A stretch of DNA of 64,000 nt from contig NC_135500.1 of assembly GCF_052857255.1 (NCBI RefSeq), positions 54,275,272 to 54,339,271 on the forward strand, in the 5' to 3' direction. Under the pieces are notes generated by a model. The model worked only from the letters and a program-made list of their open reading frames with translations, had not been told where the DNA came from and did no database searches. The stretch comes from Amblyomma americanum (taxonomy: Eukaryota > Arthropoda > Arachnida > Ixodida > Ixodidae). Made by a program: the position numbers and the translations under genes. This document shows, piece after piece, positions 32,379-43,985 of this stretch. Position 1 is the first letter of the stretch. Every line of letters starts with the position of its first letter.

Positions 32379-32461
32379 CACCGCGATGGAGGGGGCGGTA
32401 GACCCCACAGGTGCAGTAAGAAGTCCAGAAAAACACAGAGACGGGCGAGATGTGTTCCGCC

Positions 32462-32474
32462 AAGAGCCAGCAAA
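32462..32474 (+). repeat. Target-site duplication of LINE-C, right copy
   Basis: AAGAGCCAGCAAA, identical to 27197-27209. Confidence 0.92.
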
Positions 32475-32972
32475 AGTTATGTTGTTAATACACTCGGTAG
32501 CAACACGCGAGCCGTTTACCTCTCTACTGCAGCGGTAGACTGAAAGGACCCCAACGCCTGCATCCTGAAATTCCTGTAGAATTTCTTGCGGGGACGATGC
32601 TGGGTCGACACCTCTTACGATACCCTTGACACATGCAATCTATTCGGGAATGAATGCTTTCACCGGCAGCGAGCTGAAAATTTTGTACTTAAGCAAGTCT
32701 GCAACACAAGCGATGTCCGAGGACTTGCACACAATTCCTCGACCGCCAAATGGACGCACTTCAGAGATCTGCAGGTATTGGGCAGTCAATGATCTTAGCT
32801 CTTGTTGAATTAGTTTGGGGGTTTTCATTTTGACCGCACCCTCACCGATTGGGACGATAGCCACGGGGATCGCATCAATGCCATTTTTGTGGAAGGCCTC
32901 AAGCGGCAGGCTTTGGACTGGCAAGCTGGCAAACCAAGCTGCCGACCCTCCAGCTGGGGAGGTCAACGACAT
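32475..32972 (-). pseudogene. LINE-A ORF1, N-terminal part
   Basis: ATG is at 32972, with an in-frame TGA just upstream. The frame encodes TPKLIQQELRSL and ISEVRPFGGRGIVCKSSD, which look like the RNA-binding-like region before zinc knuckles in LINE gag proteins. TAG at 32642-32640 interrupts it, after which the same phase reads on to the LINE-C duplication and continues at 27209. Sequence upstream of 32972 to about 33130 is probably 5' UTR, but I cannot see its edge. Confidence 0.7.
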
Positions 32973-33130
32973 CTCTCAGCAAAACGCACTCTCAGGTTCA
33001 CATGAACTGCGTCTGAAACTACGCCTTGGCCAAAACCCCCCAACATAGTACGGGCTCACCAAGGATGAATATTCCGGAACCACCAGAAGATGCAGAAAAC
33101 AGCAGCGGCCAGCAAGAACACGTCAGCACG

Positions 33131-36100
33131 TCCCTGCTCCTACCCCATGTAGCCCCACTCCCTGCCCCATGCACCTCTTCTTCACACAAGCTAAGCAAGC
33201 AACAGCTGCCGTCGGTGCGTTTCTTTCTGCACGAGAAGTCTTATACCGTTTCTCTTTTGCGGCACCCACTTTATTATCTGGCCTGGGGTTGTTCGCGTAG
33301 CAGGACCAAGTTTAGAAAGTTGCTCAAGACCAAGCTTTTAACACTTCAACTTTCCTGGTCCAAGCATCACAGAAAGAAGACGATGTGTATTTTTTACCAG
33401 ATTCATCCATTTTTATTGATCAGTCGCTTGAGATAAGCGTGGATGACTCTTTGTCCTGTTTGGAGCTGCGCCACGGTGGGTACGTGACATCGCTTCTGAG
33501 GAAACAACAAGTGTGTACGACACTTTAAGGGCGGATATTATACACGCCAGCTGTTTTTTTAGCATTCCCAGAGCCTTGCGAAAGGCATGAGAGAATGAAA
33601 AACGGCGAAGGGTGAAAGAAAAACTTTAAGGGTTTTATCTTCGCTAAAACGAATATAGTGCGAAAGAACGGACCGTAAGCTCCGAAGCAGAATTAGTAGA
33701 CGAAGAAGACGGCGTGCAATGCACAGCACGAGAGTTAATTGCAGTGAGGAAAACAACAACAACAACAACAACACGAGGCGTATTCGGCTGTGCCGATAGC
33801 CTATGGTATTATTTAAAGAGCTATAGTTATATTAGGATATCTAGTGATGACTGCGAAATTTTTGCGAAAGTCTTATGCTATAGCCTTGGACTAGAGAGTG
33901 CACTTCCCGGTCAATGACAATGTCACCAGGTGTGCCAGAAAGTGTGCAATCTCCAACAAATTGGTGCTTTCGGTCATGTGATCTGTGTGAGTCTAAGCTA
34001 TGTGAACGTTGAAATGGCTGCTCTCATAGGTGCGGACTGAAGGTCCGCAAAGAGCAGTTGTCCTTGTCGAACAATATTTACAGTACGAAGGGGAATCTCA
34101 TTTTTGTTTTGGGGGAACTGGCTGATGCCGGATCAGTGCTTAAGGAACCAAACTCTGAGTCCAAGTCGTCACTCCAGGCATTCCAAGCATTTATAGAGCG
34201 AGAATATGCTATGAAGTACTCTAATTATCCTCCGAAATAGCAACACAATCGCCACTACTCCCGGCGTTCATCATGCCTCACTCAGTAGGCTGCTGGCAAT
34301 ATGTTGCCACGTACACCGAGACCACCTATCTGGCGTTTTATCACCTGGATCTCTTTTTTTACGCTTTCTTTTTGGCTGAGGACAGACGGGCTTAAAGGCG
34401 GGTATCGCATGCTCGCCGGACTCTGCTTTCTCTCATTAGCTAGACGCCTGCTGCTTGCCAGCCATCCTAGCATGCTATGAAACCCTCCGCTTCCCCCTCT
34501 TGCGTCACCTCTTTCATCTTAACCCTCAGGCCAGCTGCACCTAAGGGTCATTCCGCGTGACCAAATTGGACGCAATTAGTGGACCGTGACGTCCACTAGA
34601 CAACCTGGCCCTTCACTTATGTCCCGTGCCGCGTGATCAGAGCGCCACGTCGGCTCCCTCCCAAATGCGTCCTTCTCCATCGACGCTTGGATGAACGGAC
34701 ATTCAGGACGCATCATCGCAGATTAACAGGTGTCGTTGAGGTTTGCAGCTTAAGATAACGCGGGCGGTGTAAGTGGTGCGCTTGAGTCACGTTGCACGCA
34801 CGGCAGAGATGCCTTGGACATCGCGAAAGTGGGTCAGGCGGTTGAGGGATAATGCCGCTAATCACGAAGACGGTACGAGCATTGATTCCAATAGGGCATG
34901 TGCGAGGAAGCGTTCGAAGAAATTAGATATTCCGTGTTTTTTTTTAATTTAGGAGCAAGGTTCTTTTTTTCTTTCGGTGAGAACCTTCTCGTCGTCTGGA
35001 TATCTTCTTCGCACCTGTTTCTTCCTCTCATTGGTGTAGGTTCCTTTTGTCGTTTATGTTATCAGTTGTTTTTTTTTCATCGCTACTAATGATCAGGGTG
35101 TATTGTTGGGCAAGTTGGTTCGACATAATGAAATCTATATTCAGCACTGGCAGACGACATACGAATAGAGTACGGGACACAAAGTTGCGCCGATCAACTT
35201 CAATCTCAAACTGAGATGATCCGAAAATCTTATAGAGTGACCCATAAAATTTATTATCAGTAATGCGTGGGTGCATGTGCAATTCAGGGAAAGGAAGTTA
35301 CGCGCAGGCGCACATTTCCACAGCCTACAAAAGAAAGAAGTAAAAAAACACAGGGATGCATGGCGCATTCACGTCGGCTAGATATCAGGAACGTCCCTAA
35401 GTACAAGGACGAACGTGCAGTGAGAGGGAGAGTGACTTAACAACATCGCCAGGCCAAAAGTATGCCTACACGCGCCGACAATTTTCTGCCTTCGAAGGTG
35501 ACGGAGATAAAAGTTAAAAGCAATGAGATGCAAATGGCACTTAAAAAAACACGAAATGAAAAAAGATTTATCGGCTCTAAGATAGTGTAAAAATACATGG
35601 CAGTTGAGATAAAAGTGAAAAAATGGAGGAAATGAAGCAACAAGGAGCACGACCAATGAGGGCTTAAGCAATTAAAGACCCAAAAGCTTCAATGGAAGAA
35701 TAAAAGTAGTTTTCTAAGAGTACTTAATGGGAGGGAAAGAAAATGGGTGGGGTTATTAAAATGTTAGGTTAGAGCCTAGCTCGCTCACGCCATTGATTTG
35801 AACCGGTGACCTATAATAGGTGGCTGCGTGAAAAAATCTTATCGTGATAATTTCTGGTTAAAGTGACTAATGATTTTATGAATGAATGGTGTGTTATAGG
35901 CAACAAAAAATTATTGGAATGATCCCAATTATTTGAATTATTGATTAGAAAAGAAATTTAAAAATGAAAAAAAGGAAAAGGAGCTTAAAAGCTGTCATAA
36001 CACTCAGGATGAAAAGCCAATGCTTGATGCTGCTAATTATGAAAATTTAGGGTGTCTAATTGATCAGTTAATTAAATGAAACAAGATGAAAAACCTAGAG

Positions 36101-36480
36101 GGTCGCATCAGCATCAAATAATGCACCATACGGCGTACGCTATCGCGTCAACTCATAAGCGCAGCATAGCAGACCCCGAACGCTTTTCTGCACCCGCTTC
36201 TTCGGCGTCCTTCGTTGCAGATGCTAAGGCATAACCCGGAGAGCTTTCGTGGCGCAGAAAAATAAACCCACTCAGACACCATACTTGTTGTGGTGAAGTT
36301 TGAAGTTGTGGTGGCGGTGAAAAAAATTATTTTTCCTGTTTACAGAAAGGCATTGCTTGGACCGGGCCTGAAGAGTCCAGCCCTCACAATCACTAGCAGA
36401 GGTCCCTAGCACGGAAGCCCTGTGGTGTCCGCGGCGGCCTGGGCTCTTATCTCCAGGCTCGTTTGTCCTGGATAGTTGAC
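33131..36480. other. Unassigned intergenic DNA
   Basis: It contains a short (CAA)n run near 33750-33770, T-rich blocks near 34940-35075 and AT-rich sequence at 35500-36120. Bases 36340-36480 could be a retroelement 3' end, but I cannot name it. No coding sequence is supported. Confidence 0.35.
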
Positions 36481-37555
36481 TCTTTTCTATTAAATTAGCC
36501 GCCGTGGTGCTGAGTGGTTATGGCGCTTGGCTGCTGCCCCGAAAGACGCGAGTTCGATCCCGGCCGCGGCGGTCGAATTTCGATGGAGGTGAAATTCGAG
36601 AGGTTCGTGTACTGTGCGATGTCAGTGCACGGTAAAGAACCACAGGTGGTCGAAATTTCCGGAGCACTTCACTACGGCGTCTCTCATAGCCTGAGTCGCT
36701 TTGGGACGTTATAAGCACCCTTAAATCAAATCAAATCTTTTATATCAAATTACAAGTACGGCTTCGTTTTGTTGTGTCTGATCTGTGGGTTGTATTGTTC
36801 GAACCTGCATGCGATAGGGTTCCCCTTCAGAAAGTCGGGGACACGCTGCGCATAAGCGATAAGATGTCACTGCATGAAAGTAAGCAGAACGTGGCTGTTT
36901 TGTGGCTTCTGGGAACCATTTCTGCGATATTGCTTCAGTTTACTTTGTCTTACCCTAACGTTCGGGGCCTAGACAGCTTTCAACTCTGATGTCAAAATCT
37001 GTATAAAAGAGGGATGAGTGGATGTCCCCCTCTTTATACTCGATGCAGATATGTTCTGACCGATTAGGCGTGTCTGAGACCAACTAATATTTTTGAAATT
37101 GCGTCTTTCTAGAAGCCAACCCTTTCGCCGGCACCTTGTGAGCCGAAACGCCGGAAGCTAAAGCAGCAGCAAAAAACGACGAAATGAAACTGCGAAAAAC
37201 CGTAGTCACGCAAGCTGAAGTCACAGATGCTCAAATAAGTAGTATAGCAAGCATGTAGACGCCATTCAAAGTAGGGGCCCACGCTTCATAGTGAACTCGT
37301 CATTATTACTGCCTTTTTTTAGCCAGTCAGCGGGTAATGTATAGCGTACAAGGCACTCCCTTCGTCTTAGCTGGCCTGTGAAAACATGAATGGCTGATAC
37401 ATCTGTACTACTAACTTCAAATTGGTGGATGGTCCTGAAATTTATAGGAGAAACGGGAGGCTTTGGTTTGTTGAAAAGCATGGTTGATTTGATTAAAGTC
37501 AGATGGCATGACTCTTACTGGTCATTGTGGCCAGCTAATTAACCGTGCTGATATA
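36481..37555 (+). repeat. Unidentified dispersed repeat, copy 2 (split by a SINE)
   Basis: Matches 10827-11655 in the same orientation. Shared landmarks are GTCACTGCATG, TTTTGTGGCTTCTGGGA, CCAACCCTTTCGCCGGCACC and GCTGGCCTGTGAAAACATGA. Bases 36498-36735 are an inserted SINE absent from copy 1. The short frame at 37481-37266 (minus) also occurs in copy 1, but the protein is less similar than the DNA, so it is not under coding constraint. Confidence 0.8.
36498..36735 (+). mobile_element. tRNA-derived SINE of another subfamily, (AAATC)n tail, 17-bp target duplication
   Basis: The head reads GCCGCCGTGGTGCTGAGTGG with a box B-like GAGTTCGATCC. The core TGCGATGTCAGTGCACGGTA resembles the Ruka-like copies, but the 3' half differs (GCTTTGGGACGTTATAAGCA) and it ends in AAATC units. 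The flanks 36481-36497 and 36736-36752 match at 15 of 17 positions. Copy 1 of the dispersed repeat has the empty site. Confidence 0.85.
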
Positions 37556-37611
37556 ATGATTTTGTTTTGTTTTTTAGCAGAAAAAAATGGCACCGCGGTT
37601 GCCTCGCATCC

Positions 37612-37786
37612 CGATGGAAACTTGAAATTTCGACAACTGGGGTTCTTTTACGTGCACAGACATCGCACAGCACACGGGCCTCTAGAATTTCGCCTCCATC
37701 AAAATTTGACCAACGCGGCCGGGATGGAACCAGCGTCTTTCGGGTCAGCAGCCTAGTGACATAACCATTGAGCCACCGTGGCGGCA
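37612..37786 (-). mobile_element. tRNA-derived SINE remnant, second subfamily
   Basis: On the minus strand it starts TGCCGCCACGGTGGCTCAAT and has the CGTGTGCTGTGCGATG core. It stops where the 3' half of the Ruka-like family would begin. It matches the fragment at 11657-11752. Confidence 0.7.
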
Positions 37787-37796
37787 TAGCTCTGAA

Positions 37797-37925
37797 ATAA
37801 TTTCAACCACCTTCAAGGTGGTGGTGAAAAGCACCTAGTCGATATATTTTATACAGACATCGCACAGCACGCGGGCACCATTGCGTTTCGCCTACGTGGA
37901 AACGCGGCTGCAGCGGCTGACTAAG
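37797..37925 (-). mobile_element. tRNA-SINE fragment, diverged
   Basis: GACATCGCACAGCACGCGGG and GCGTTTCGCCTACGTGGAAA identify the SINE core on the minus strand. Both ends are eroded. Confidence 0.55.
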
Positions 37926-38191
37926 AGATACCTTATAAGCACCCGCAAAATGGTTGTGCTCAGCGTTGACGCGCTTTTCTAAAGCTATTGACAAGGCGTG
38001 AGAGCCTGTCGCATTCTTCACTTCTGCAGTGTCGCAAGAGTTAATGATCCGTTGATCGTGCGGACGGATAGACGGCCGCCTCATAACACAGCACTGACGC
38101 GTTTGTCATTACCGCGCAGGTTTCTCGGCTTCAAGTACGGCTGTTGAAAGCCGTAGTGCGGTGGTGCTCTACGCCCGTGAAAATAATAATT
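37926..38191. other. Short unassigned spacer
   Basis: Nothing recognised between the two SINE groups. Confidence 0.4.
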
Positions 38192-38310
38192 ATAACAACA
38201 GGTTTTGAGGGAAAAGAAATGTCGCAGCACCTGTCTCATATATCCGCGGACACCTGAACCACACCGTAAGGGAAGGGACAAGAGAGAGGGTGAAAGAAGA
38301 AATGAAATAA
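38192..38310 (-). mobile_element. Ruka-like SINE, 3' fragment
   Basis: Contains CCAAAACC-type tail sequence, a diverged GAGACAGGTGCTGCGACATTT and the pyrimidine-rich block, all on the minus strand. Confidence 0.7.
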
Positions 38311-38332
38311 TTCTACCCATGTGAAAACAAAA

Positions 38333-38565
38333 TTGTTTTTTTGTGGAAAAAGAAAGTGGTGCAGTGTCTATATCAATTATTGGTGGACACCTGAACTGCG
38401 CCCTAAGCGAAGGGATAAAAGAGGGGCTGGAAGAAGAAAGAGGTGTCGGAATAATTTCGACCACCTCTGGATCTTTAATGTGCACTGACGTCGCACAGCA
38501 CAAGGGCGCCTTAGCGTTTCGCCTCCAATGGAATGCGACAGTTGCGGTCGGGTTAGCACCCAGAA
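38333..38565 (-). mobile_element. Ruka-like SINE, 5'-truncated and diverged
   Basis: On the minus strand it contains CATTGGAGGCGAAACGCTAA and the CCCTTGTGCTGTGCGACGT core, then the tail region. The box A part is missing. Confidence 0.75.
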
Positions 38566-41418
38566 TGAGAAAACATATATAAGGAAGCGTTTACGTAGAA
38601 CATTACCGACAACCATGGCATTAGATTTTAAAGCTTAAGAACAGAACACCTTTGTACAGAAACCTTAATTTCAGATGTCTAACGCCCTGAAAATTATTCC
38701 TTCCAACATGGCTATTTTTATCGTTAGTAAAAAAAAAAACCATCGTTGCACATTAGAATCATTGCGCATCTAAATATGCCGACAGCGAGTAAGTGACCGA
38801 TTATATGCCATGAGCTTCGAGTGAGAACACGATTTCAACAAATGCGAATGCAGATTCTCTCTATCTTATTCCAGTAGAAACAGTGAAGTCCATAGAAAGA
38901 ATTGACAAAGGCGTAGAGTGTCGCTCTGCAGCTGTAATTCGTCCGTCGTCTAGAATGATTAGCAACTTGCACAACCTGGAGGGTTTCTGCATCTCTTAGC
39001 TGCTGCAAATGATGGCTCGTTTACCTATCACAGCCCCAAACCATGGCTATAAATTTTGTTTGAGCTATCGCTTGGTAAATTTTAGGAACTTTTTGATTAA
39101 TCAGTTAAAAGTCTGTGGATAACTAATATATAGTACCGAAAGCCTAATCGATCACGCTGTATATTTTATCCGATATATAGAATTAAAAAATCTTGCCGCC
39201 TCTTTATAGCACTAATTCTCTCCGCTTTGAACTTGGGCCTTCTACATTTTCTAGAAATCCGAAAAATCACGTTTAACTGATTTTTAATTAAGGAACACTT
39301 CCCAAAATTGACATATAATTGAATTCGCAGTCGCCAACCATAACCGACCCCTTGAAACCAAGAACATGTTTGAAATATTTAAGGCCTTAATATATATGAC
39401 ATGCAGCGCTTTCTTTTTCAAAACACATGAATAAAAGCCGGGCGTTCGCTTCTCTGTCCATACACAGAAATATTTTATATCTTTCTTCACAACCTACAAC
39501 CGAAATAAATAATACAATATTTGGGACAAAGCGATGAGAGCTGCTAATGAAATATTTTTGGGTGCACGTCCAGACTGAAATAAAGATATGGTAGGGGGCC
39601 TTTATTCTGACCCGTTCAGCGTGTCGACTGCTCGGTAATGAGCAGCTAATTATAGAGCTCTAAGGCTTCATTAGCCAAAGGAGCAATTTTCGCAAAGCTA
39701 CTTCGGTGCCCAGTGTTTTCAAAATGTACTTGCCATCTAAGCACGAGACACTACTCAATCACTAAAATGTAAATATAAATCGACTCTGATCACCCACTTT
39801 CCATAGAAAGAAACATAGAACAGATAGAATAGTTAAGTGCGATTAATAAAAGCTTACCCAGGAGTGTAACACGGCAAAAAATAAACGTAGGGCTGTCCTA
39901 GTGCGTAAGCATGACTTCGCAACATTGTCCGGTTTCGATTTTCTTTCGACCAGAATTAGCTACATATAATATGCAGGAACGTGTTACGCCAACTATGCAG
40001 CTACTGCGCCCTCGTATGCACATGCATAGAACTTTGAAAGTAATGCACAAAAGCTCCATTCAGGGGCAGCTGTCAATGCCTCTTTTAAACGTCGCCCATA
40101 GTTGTGGGGGGTTGGAACGGGCTTTCTTTGTTTTTTCAATATTTTTTTGTTCGCCCGCGTGTGTTGAATTCTTTCTATTCCAGTGAGTGCGTATGCTGTT
40201 CTCTTGTTTTTAACTACCGTTAAAAATACGCCGTTAACCTTTGTGTTTAAATGCACCGTAATCGGGTGGTGTCAGCGTGCAACCAATACGTCATGCAAGG
40301 CACCCGCGAATCGCTTTCTTATAGTCCGGCCGCGTTTACTTGGCCCTTGACCTGACGAGTTGACACAGATGTGTGTTTTGTTCGGTTTTTGTGGCACATG
40401 AAAAGCTATGACTATATCATACGCCAAACATGAGGTTAAAATCTTAGCACTGTCACCTAAGGCTTCATAATGCACCCATGGTTTATTCACTTATTTCGTG
40501 TGAGAAAGAAAAGTAGAGGAACGACCGCCAGAAAGCCATTTGCATTACGTTGGTCATAAAAGAGAGGGAAGTCAGCAACCGTGAAAAGGAAGTCTTAGTC
40601 CACTAGCCATCGCTTCAATGAAAGGACGTTTTTGTCTGGATCATGCCAATGGTAAGGCCTCATCGAGAAGTGTTGCCTAGCGAATTGATGCTTCCTTTAC
40701 ATCTGACTTTTTTTTCGTGCCGTCAACAATTTCCTTTCTTCCCTATACCTTCTCAACCATTGGTTCGTGTAACGACGCTTACTGCAACTGTTATGTCGTG
40801 AAACTTTAGAAGTCGAAGAGACCGTCCACGGATTCGCTAAGCCCCAGGCACAAAATGCTGAGTTTCAGATTTTACAACAGAATAAAAATATCTTTAACGA
40901 GATTTTAAATGATCAATCGCGGAATATTTGTTTCGAGCTCAACGGTAATTTAATTTTTTTTACAACACAGAGGTCAATCATTCGTACTGCCTCCACGAGG
41001 CACAATGAAATAAGATTGGCCTTAGCAGGGCCCGGATACTATAGAGAAAATGACGACAATATGTGGAGCACAAAGAGGAACACTCATAAAGAGCCTACGT
41101 GCTGCAGACGTTGAAGGGAAAGGGCGATTGTTTTTAAAATATGTATAATTTTCCTCAGAACCTTCGAGGAGAGAAAAACTGATTAACGCAGTCAGGTCAA
41201 AGCTGAACACAGAATGAAAAGTTTGCGTTCAGTGGCTGAAAAAAAAGCAGAAAAGTGCTAGCAGAGCAGACAAATATCTTTCCAGGATTGCATTCATCGA
41301 CATAAGTACAAAACTAAAAAAACAGGGATTTTATAAAAATATATTGGTTTTGAGAGTAACTGAAACGTTTGGGTGCATATGGAAACAACGCCTATAATTT
41401 TATAATCATCGCTAAGAC
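38566..41418. other. Unassigned AT-rich intergenic DNA
   Basis: Short frames only. No transposon or gene hallmark seen. Confidence 0.4.
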
Positions 41419-41739
41419 TGGTAATAATAATAATAATTGGTTTTTAGGGGGAAAGGAAATGGCGCAGTATCTGTCTCATATATCGTTGGACACCTGAACC
41501 GCGCCGTAAGAGAAGGAATGAAGGAGGGAGTGAAAGAAGAAAGAGAAATAGGTGCCGTAGTGGAGGGCTCCGGCATAATTTCGACCACCTGGGGATCTTT
41601 AACGTGCACCGACATCGCACAGCACACGGGCGCCTTAGCGTTTTGCCTTCATAAAAACGCAGCCGCCGCGGTCGGGTTCGAACCCGGGAACTCCGGATCA
41701 GTAGTCGAGCGCCCTAACCACTGAGCCACCGCGGCGGGG
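41419..41739 (-). mobile_element. Ruka-like SINE, full length, with 9-bp target duplication
   Basis: The best-preserved minus-strand copy. Box A (GTGGCTCAGTGGTTAGGGCG) and box B (GGGTTCGAACCC) are intact. The tail ends in ATTATTATTATTACC on the minus strand. CGCTAAGAC flanks it at 41410-41418 and 41740-41748. Confidence 0.92.
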
Positions 41740-41819
41740 CGCTAAGACGTAACGATTCTAAAATAAAGACAACTTTAAAAAATTTGCAAACTCTTTAAGA
41801 ACAGTTGTAACATTTTTTT

Positions 41820-42101
41820 TTAGTTAATCGCGTTCTTCCGGAACTTTTTTCGTTCAGTTTTCCTGCGAAGTCTTTTTAAGCACCAGAAAATTGTAATGAG
41901 CAAAGTAGCAATAACTACTACCAGAAATATGAAACTTCGCCGAACTTTCCGGAAGCCCGCTTTCCTGCATTTGTTTAAACATTGTATTTTATAGCGAGAG
42001 CTAGAGCGTCGTCTTCGGCGAAATCCTGTCGTCGTTGTCATCAATGGCGGCAGCTTCATCCGTATTCTCCACAACATCACAACCTTAACCTTATACCCCA
42101 T
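41820..42101 (-). CDS. Hypothetical 93-residue basic single-pass membrane protein (doubtful)
   Basis: The frame opens with a real ATG at 42101 and ends at TAA, directly followed by ten A residues on the minus strand. The product is very basic, with an RRRRRSSSR stretch near residue 30. A hydrophobic segment (FIFLVVVIATLLITIFW, about residues 58-74) is flanked by positive charges, as in a membrane anchor. I recognise no family. It may be a chance frame, a small retrocopy, or the end of an exon. The A-run after the stop is too short to prove retrotransposition. Confidence 0.2.
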   Translation of the reverse strand: MGYKVKVVMLWRIRMKLPPLMTTTTGFRRRRRSSSRYKIQCLNKCRKAGFRKVRRSFIFLVVVIATLLITIFWCLKRLRRKTERKKFRKNAIN

Positions 42102-43415
42102 AACTTATAATAATGGAGACAAATTTTGACGGGTTTTATGGAAGAGTAGTAAGCAATGGGGCTAAAGGCAACGTGATATATTATCTCTCTAGCTCAGCTT
42201 ATATTAAAGCCTCTACTGACGGTTGAAAATTAATTGTCATCATTCTGTACAGTATTTGTGAAATCATGAGAACTTAATGGTCCCAGATATTAACCAGAAG
42301 CCTTCCCTCTGCGGTCATATAACCGGACAATACAAGGGAGTAATTAATTCTAGGCGTAGACAAGATTAAAGCAAGAAAAGGGTAGACGAATAGGGCAGTC
42401 AAAAGAGGAAGAATGATTAAAGACAGTGACCGTAAAATCATTCAATCCTGCTCGAAGCGAAAGTTTTTTATAGAACTCCTCTCATTGCTATGACCAACCT
42501 GAAAGAATATGTTTTTTGCTATTGTATTCTGCCAGGCACACTACTGCACGATGAAAGGCGCTAATGAATTGTGTAATCTGGCATGAAAGTCAACGAAAAT
42601 CTCTCTTTGGGAATATTTCATTCATCGCTTATAATGGGGAAGGTGATAGCTGACATGTTTCCTGTTTTTAGGCATAGTGGACTTGGCAGGCGCTGAAGGA
42701 GCCCATTGTACAACAAGGCCGGTCACATCCACCATTTGTCAAACTGCGGCAATCGTCGTTCTTACTGTGAGATTAGCGGAAACACTAAGGCAACCGTGAA
42801 CACAAGCGTTGTGCGTTCTTTTTCTTGTGGTTGGGCTTTTTCCCGTTCAACTGACAGCCTGTATATGCACCAAGTGCGACATTGTACACTGTAAGAACTT
42901 GTTTCGTTAAACTGATCGTCATGTTTATATCTGAACTTGAGAAACACTGAAACAGTTTACTTCATAGCAAGGAAGCGGGAGACAAGAAGTGGAGAGAGGG
43001 CGCAAGAGTATAGAAGTCACGCTGGTCAAAGGGGCTAAAGATACAGACCCAAGGTCTTTGGATGTCGGTCTTTTTGTTTTTAAAGATGTCTACGCGCTTA
43101 GTAATCACGAAAATGAGCTCAACATACAAGTGTGCAGCATGAGTAATTAATTACGATCGATTCTCTCCACGGAGTTTATTTCTCGGTCACGCCAGCGCTG
43201 AAGTGCAGCTCGATGTCACAGTCGTCCTGTCAACCTGGGCTACCACATTTCTGGTGACGGGCGTCGCGAACACGCACTAGTTGTTTCTGTGAACAACAAC
43301 TGGGTTCGGTGACTTCACTGTAATTGGGGCAAGTGCACCTTGACGTCCCTTGATGTGGGTGTAAATGCTGAGTGGCTCCGAGGACAGCATTCAAAATTAC
43401 ACTATGTTCCACTCG
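42102..43415. other. Unassigned intergenic DNA
   Basis: AT-rich with no recognisable element. Confidence 0.4.
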
Positions 43416-43664
43416 AACGAACCCGACCGCGGCGGCTGCGTTTTTATGGAGGCAAAACGCTAAAGCGCCCGTGTGCTGTGCGATGTCAGTGCACATTAAA
43501 GATACCCAGGTGGTCGAAAATATTCCAGAGCCCTCCACTAAGGCGCCTCTTTCTTCTTTTTTCTTTCACTTCCTCTTTTTTCTATTCCCTTATTGCGCGG
43601 TTCAGCAGTCCGACGAGATGACAGACGGACACTGGGTGATTTCCTTTCCCAAAAAGCCAATTTT
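43416..43664 (+). mobile_element. Ruka-like SINE, 5'-truncated
   Basis: It starts within box B (CGAACCCGACCGCGGCGG). The core and tail (CCCAAAAAGCCAATTTT) are present. It is close to the 3' end of LINE-D. Confidence 0.8.
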
Positions 43665-43985
43665 CATTTTTGCAGAATTGCTGGGCGCCTTTTCGTCTTT
43701 TCCTCACTCCATCCTTCCTACCACGGTGGGGTTCGAAAATGAAAATGAAACTGAGCACAATTCAATATGTACAATAATAACTGGACCCATAGCCAGGGGC
43801 TAGTTTCGGGTCCAACACAATACAATACAACATATTTGCAGCACGCGGAAACGAACATTTCTATTCCTAAAATGAAAATTAGAACGTTATAAGATTTGCG
43901 GAGAAAAAATACAGGAATACAAACAAACGCTCACAAAAAACATATTTCTCTTCGAAACAAAAAGTAAAAATTCATACCATATACT

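Larger units (their letters stand above)
27210..32461 (-). mobile_element. LINE-C: nearly full-length RNase H-bearing LINE nested in LINE-A ORF1
   Basis: The minus-strand order is a short 5' UTR, zinc-knuckle ORF1 (32378-31049), ORF2 with APE endonuclease, RT, RNase H and C-terminal zinc motif (31045-27383), a 3' UTR of about 170 bp, and a CT-rich end. It is bounded by the 13-bp duplication AAGAGCCAGCAAA. At 5.25 kb it appears complete. It differs from LINE-A in sequence but has the same I/R1-type layout. Lesions are few: two 1-nt losses in ORF1, a cluster of stops and one TAG in ORF2. Confidence 0.93.
18691..33130 (-). mobile_element. LINE-A: old RNase H-bearing non-LTR retrotransposon, split by two later insertions
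   Basis: The minus-strand pieces read in order as one element. ORF1 N-part is at 32972-32475 and ORF1 C-part with zinc motifs at 27209-26514. EN-RT and the start of RNase H are at 26397-23885. The rest of RNase H and the C-terminus are at 19613-18960, followed by the 3' UTR and a (GAA)n tail. Removing LINE-C (27210-32461) with one target duplication, and LINE-B (19611-23885), restores collinearity. The net length is about 4.9 kb. Zinc-knuckle ORF1, APE endonuclease, RT and RNase H in that order fit the I/R1/LOA group. It carries many stops, frameshifts and an endonuclease deletion. The left end is placed from the 3' UTR and the right end is only approximate. Confidence 0.82.

Noticed and set aside
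33749..33770. (CAA)n and other short direct repeats as a CRISPR-like array
   Set aside because: Units are 3 bp with no spacers. No CRISPR structure occurs anywhere in the window.
35100..35180. Possible partial copy of the 365-bp foldback element (TTGGGCAAGTTGGT, GGCAGACGACATACGAA)
   Set aside because: Only one short block resembles 53680-53700 and the inverted-repeat arms are missing.
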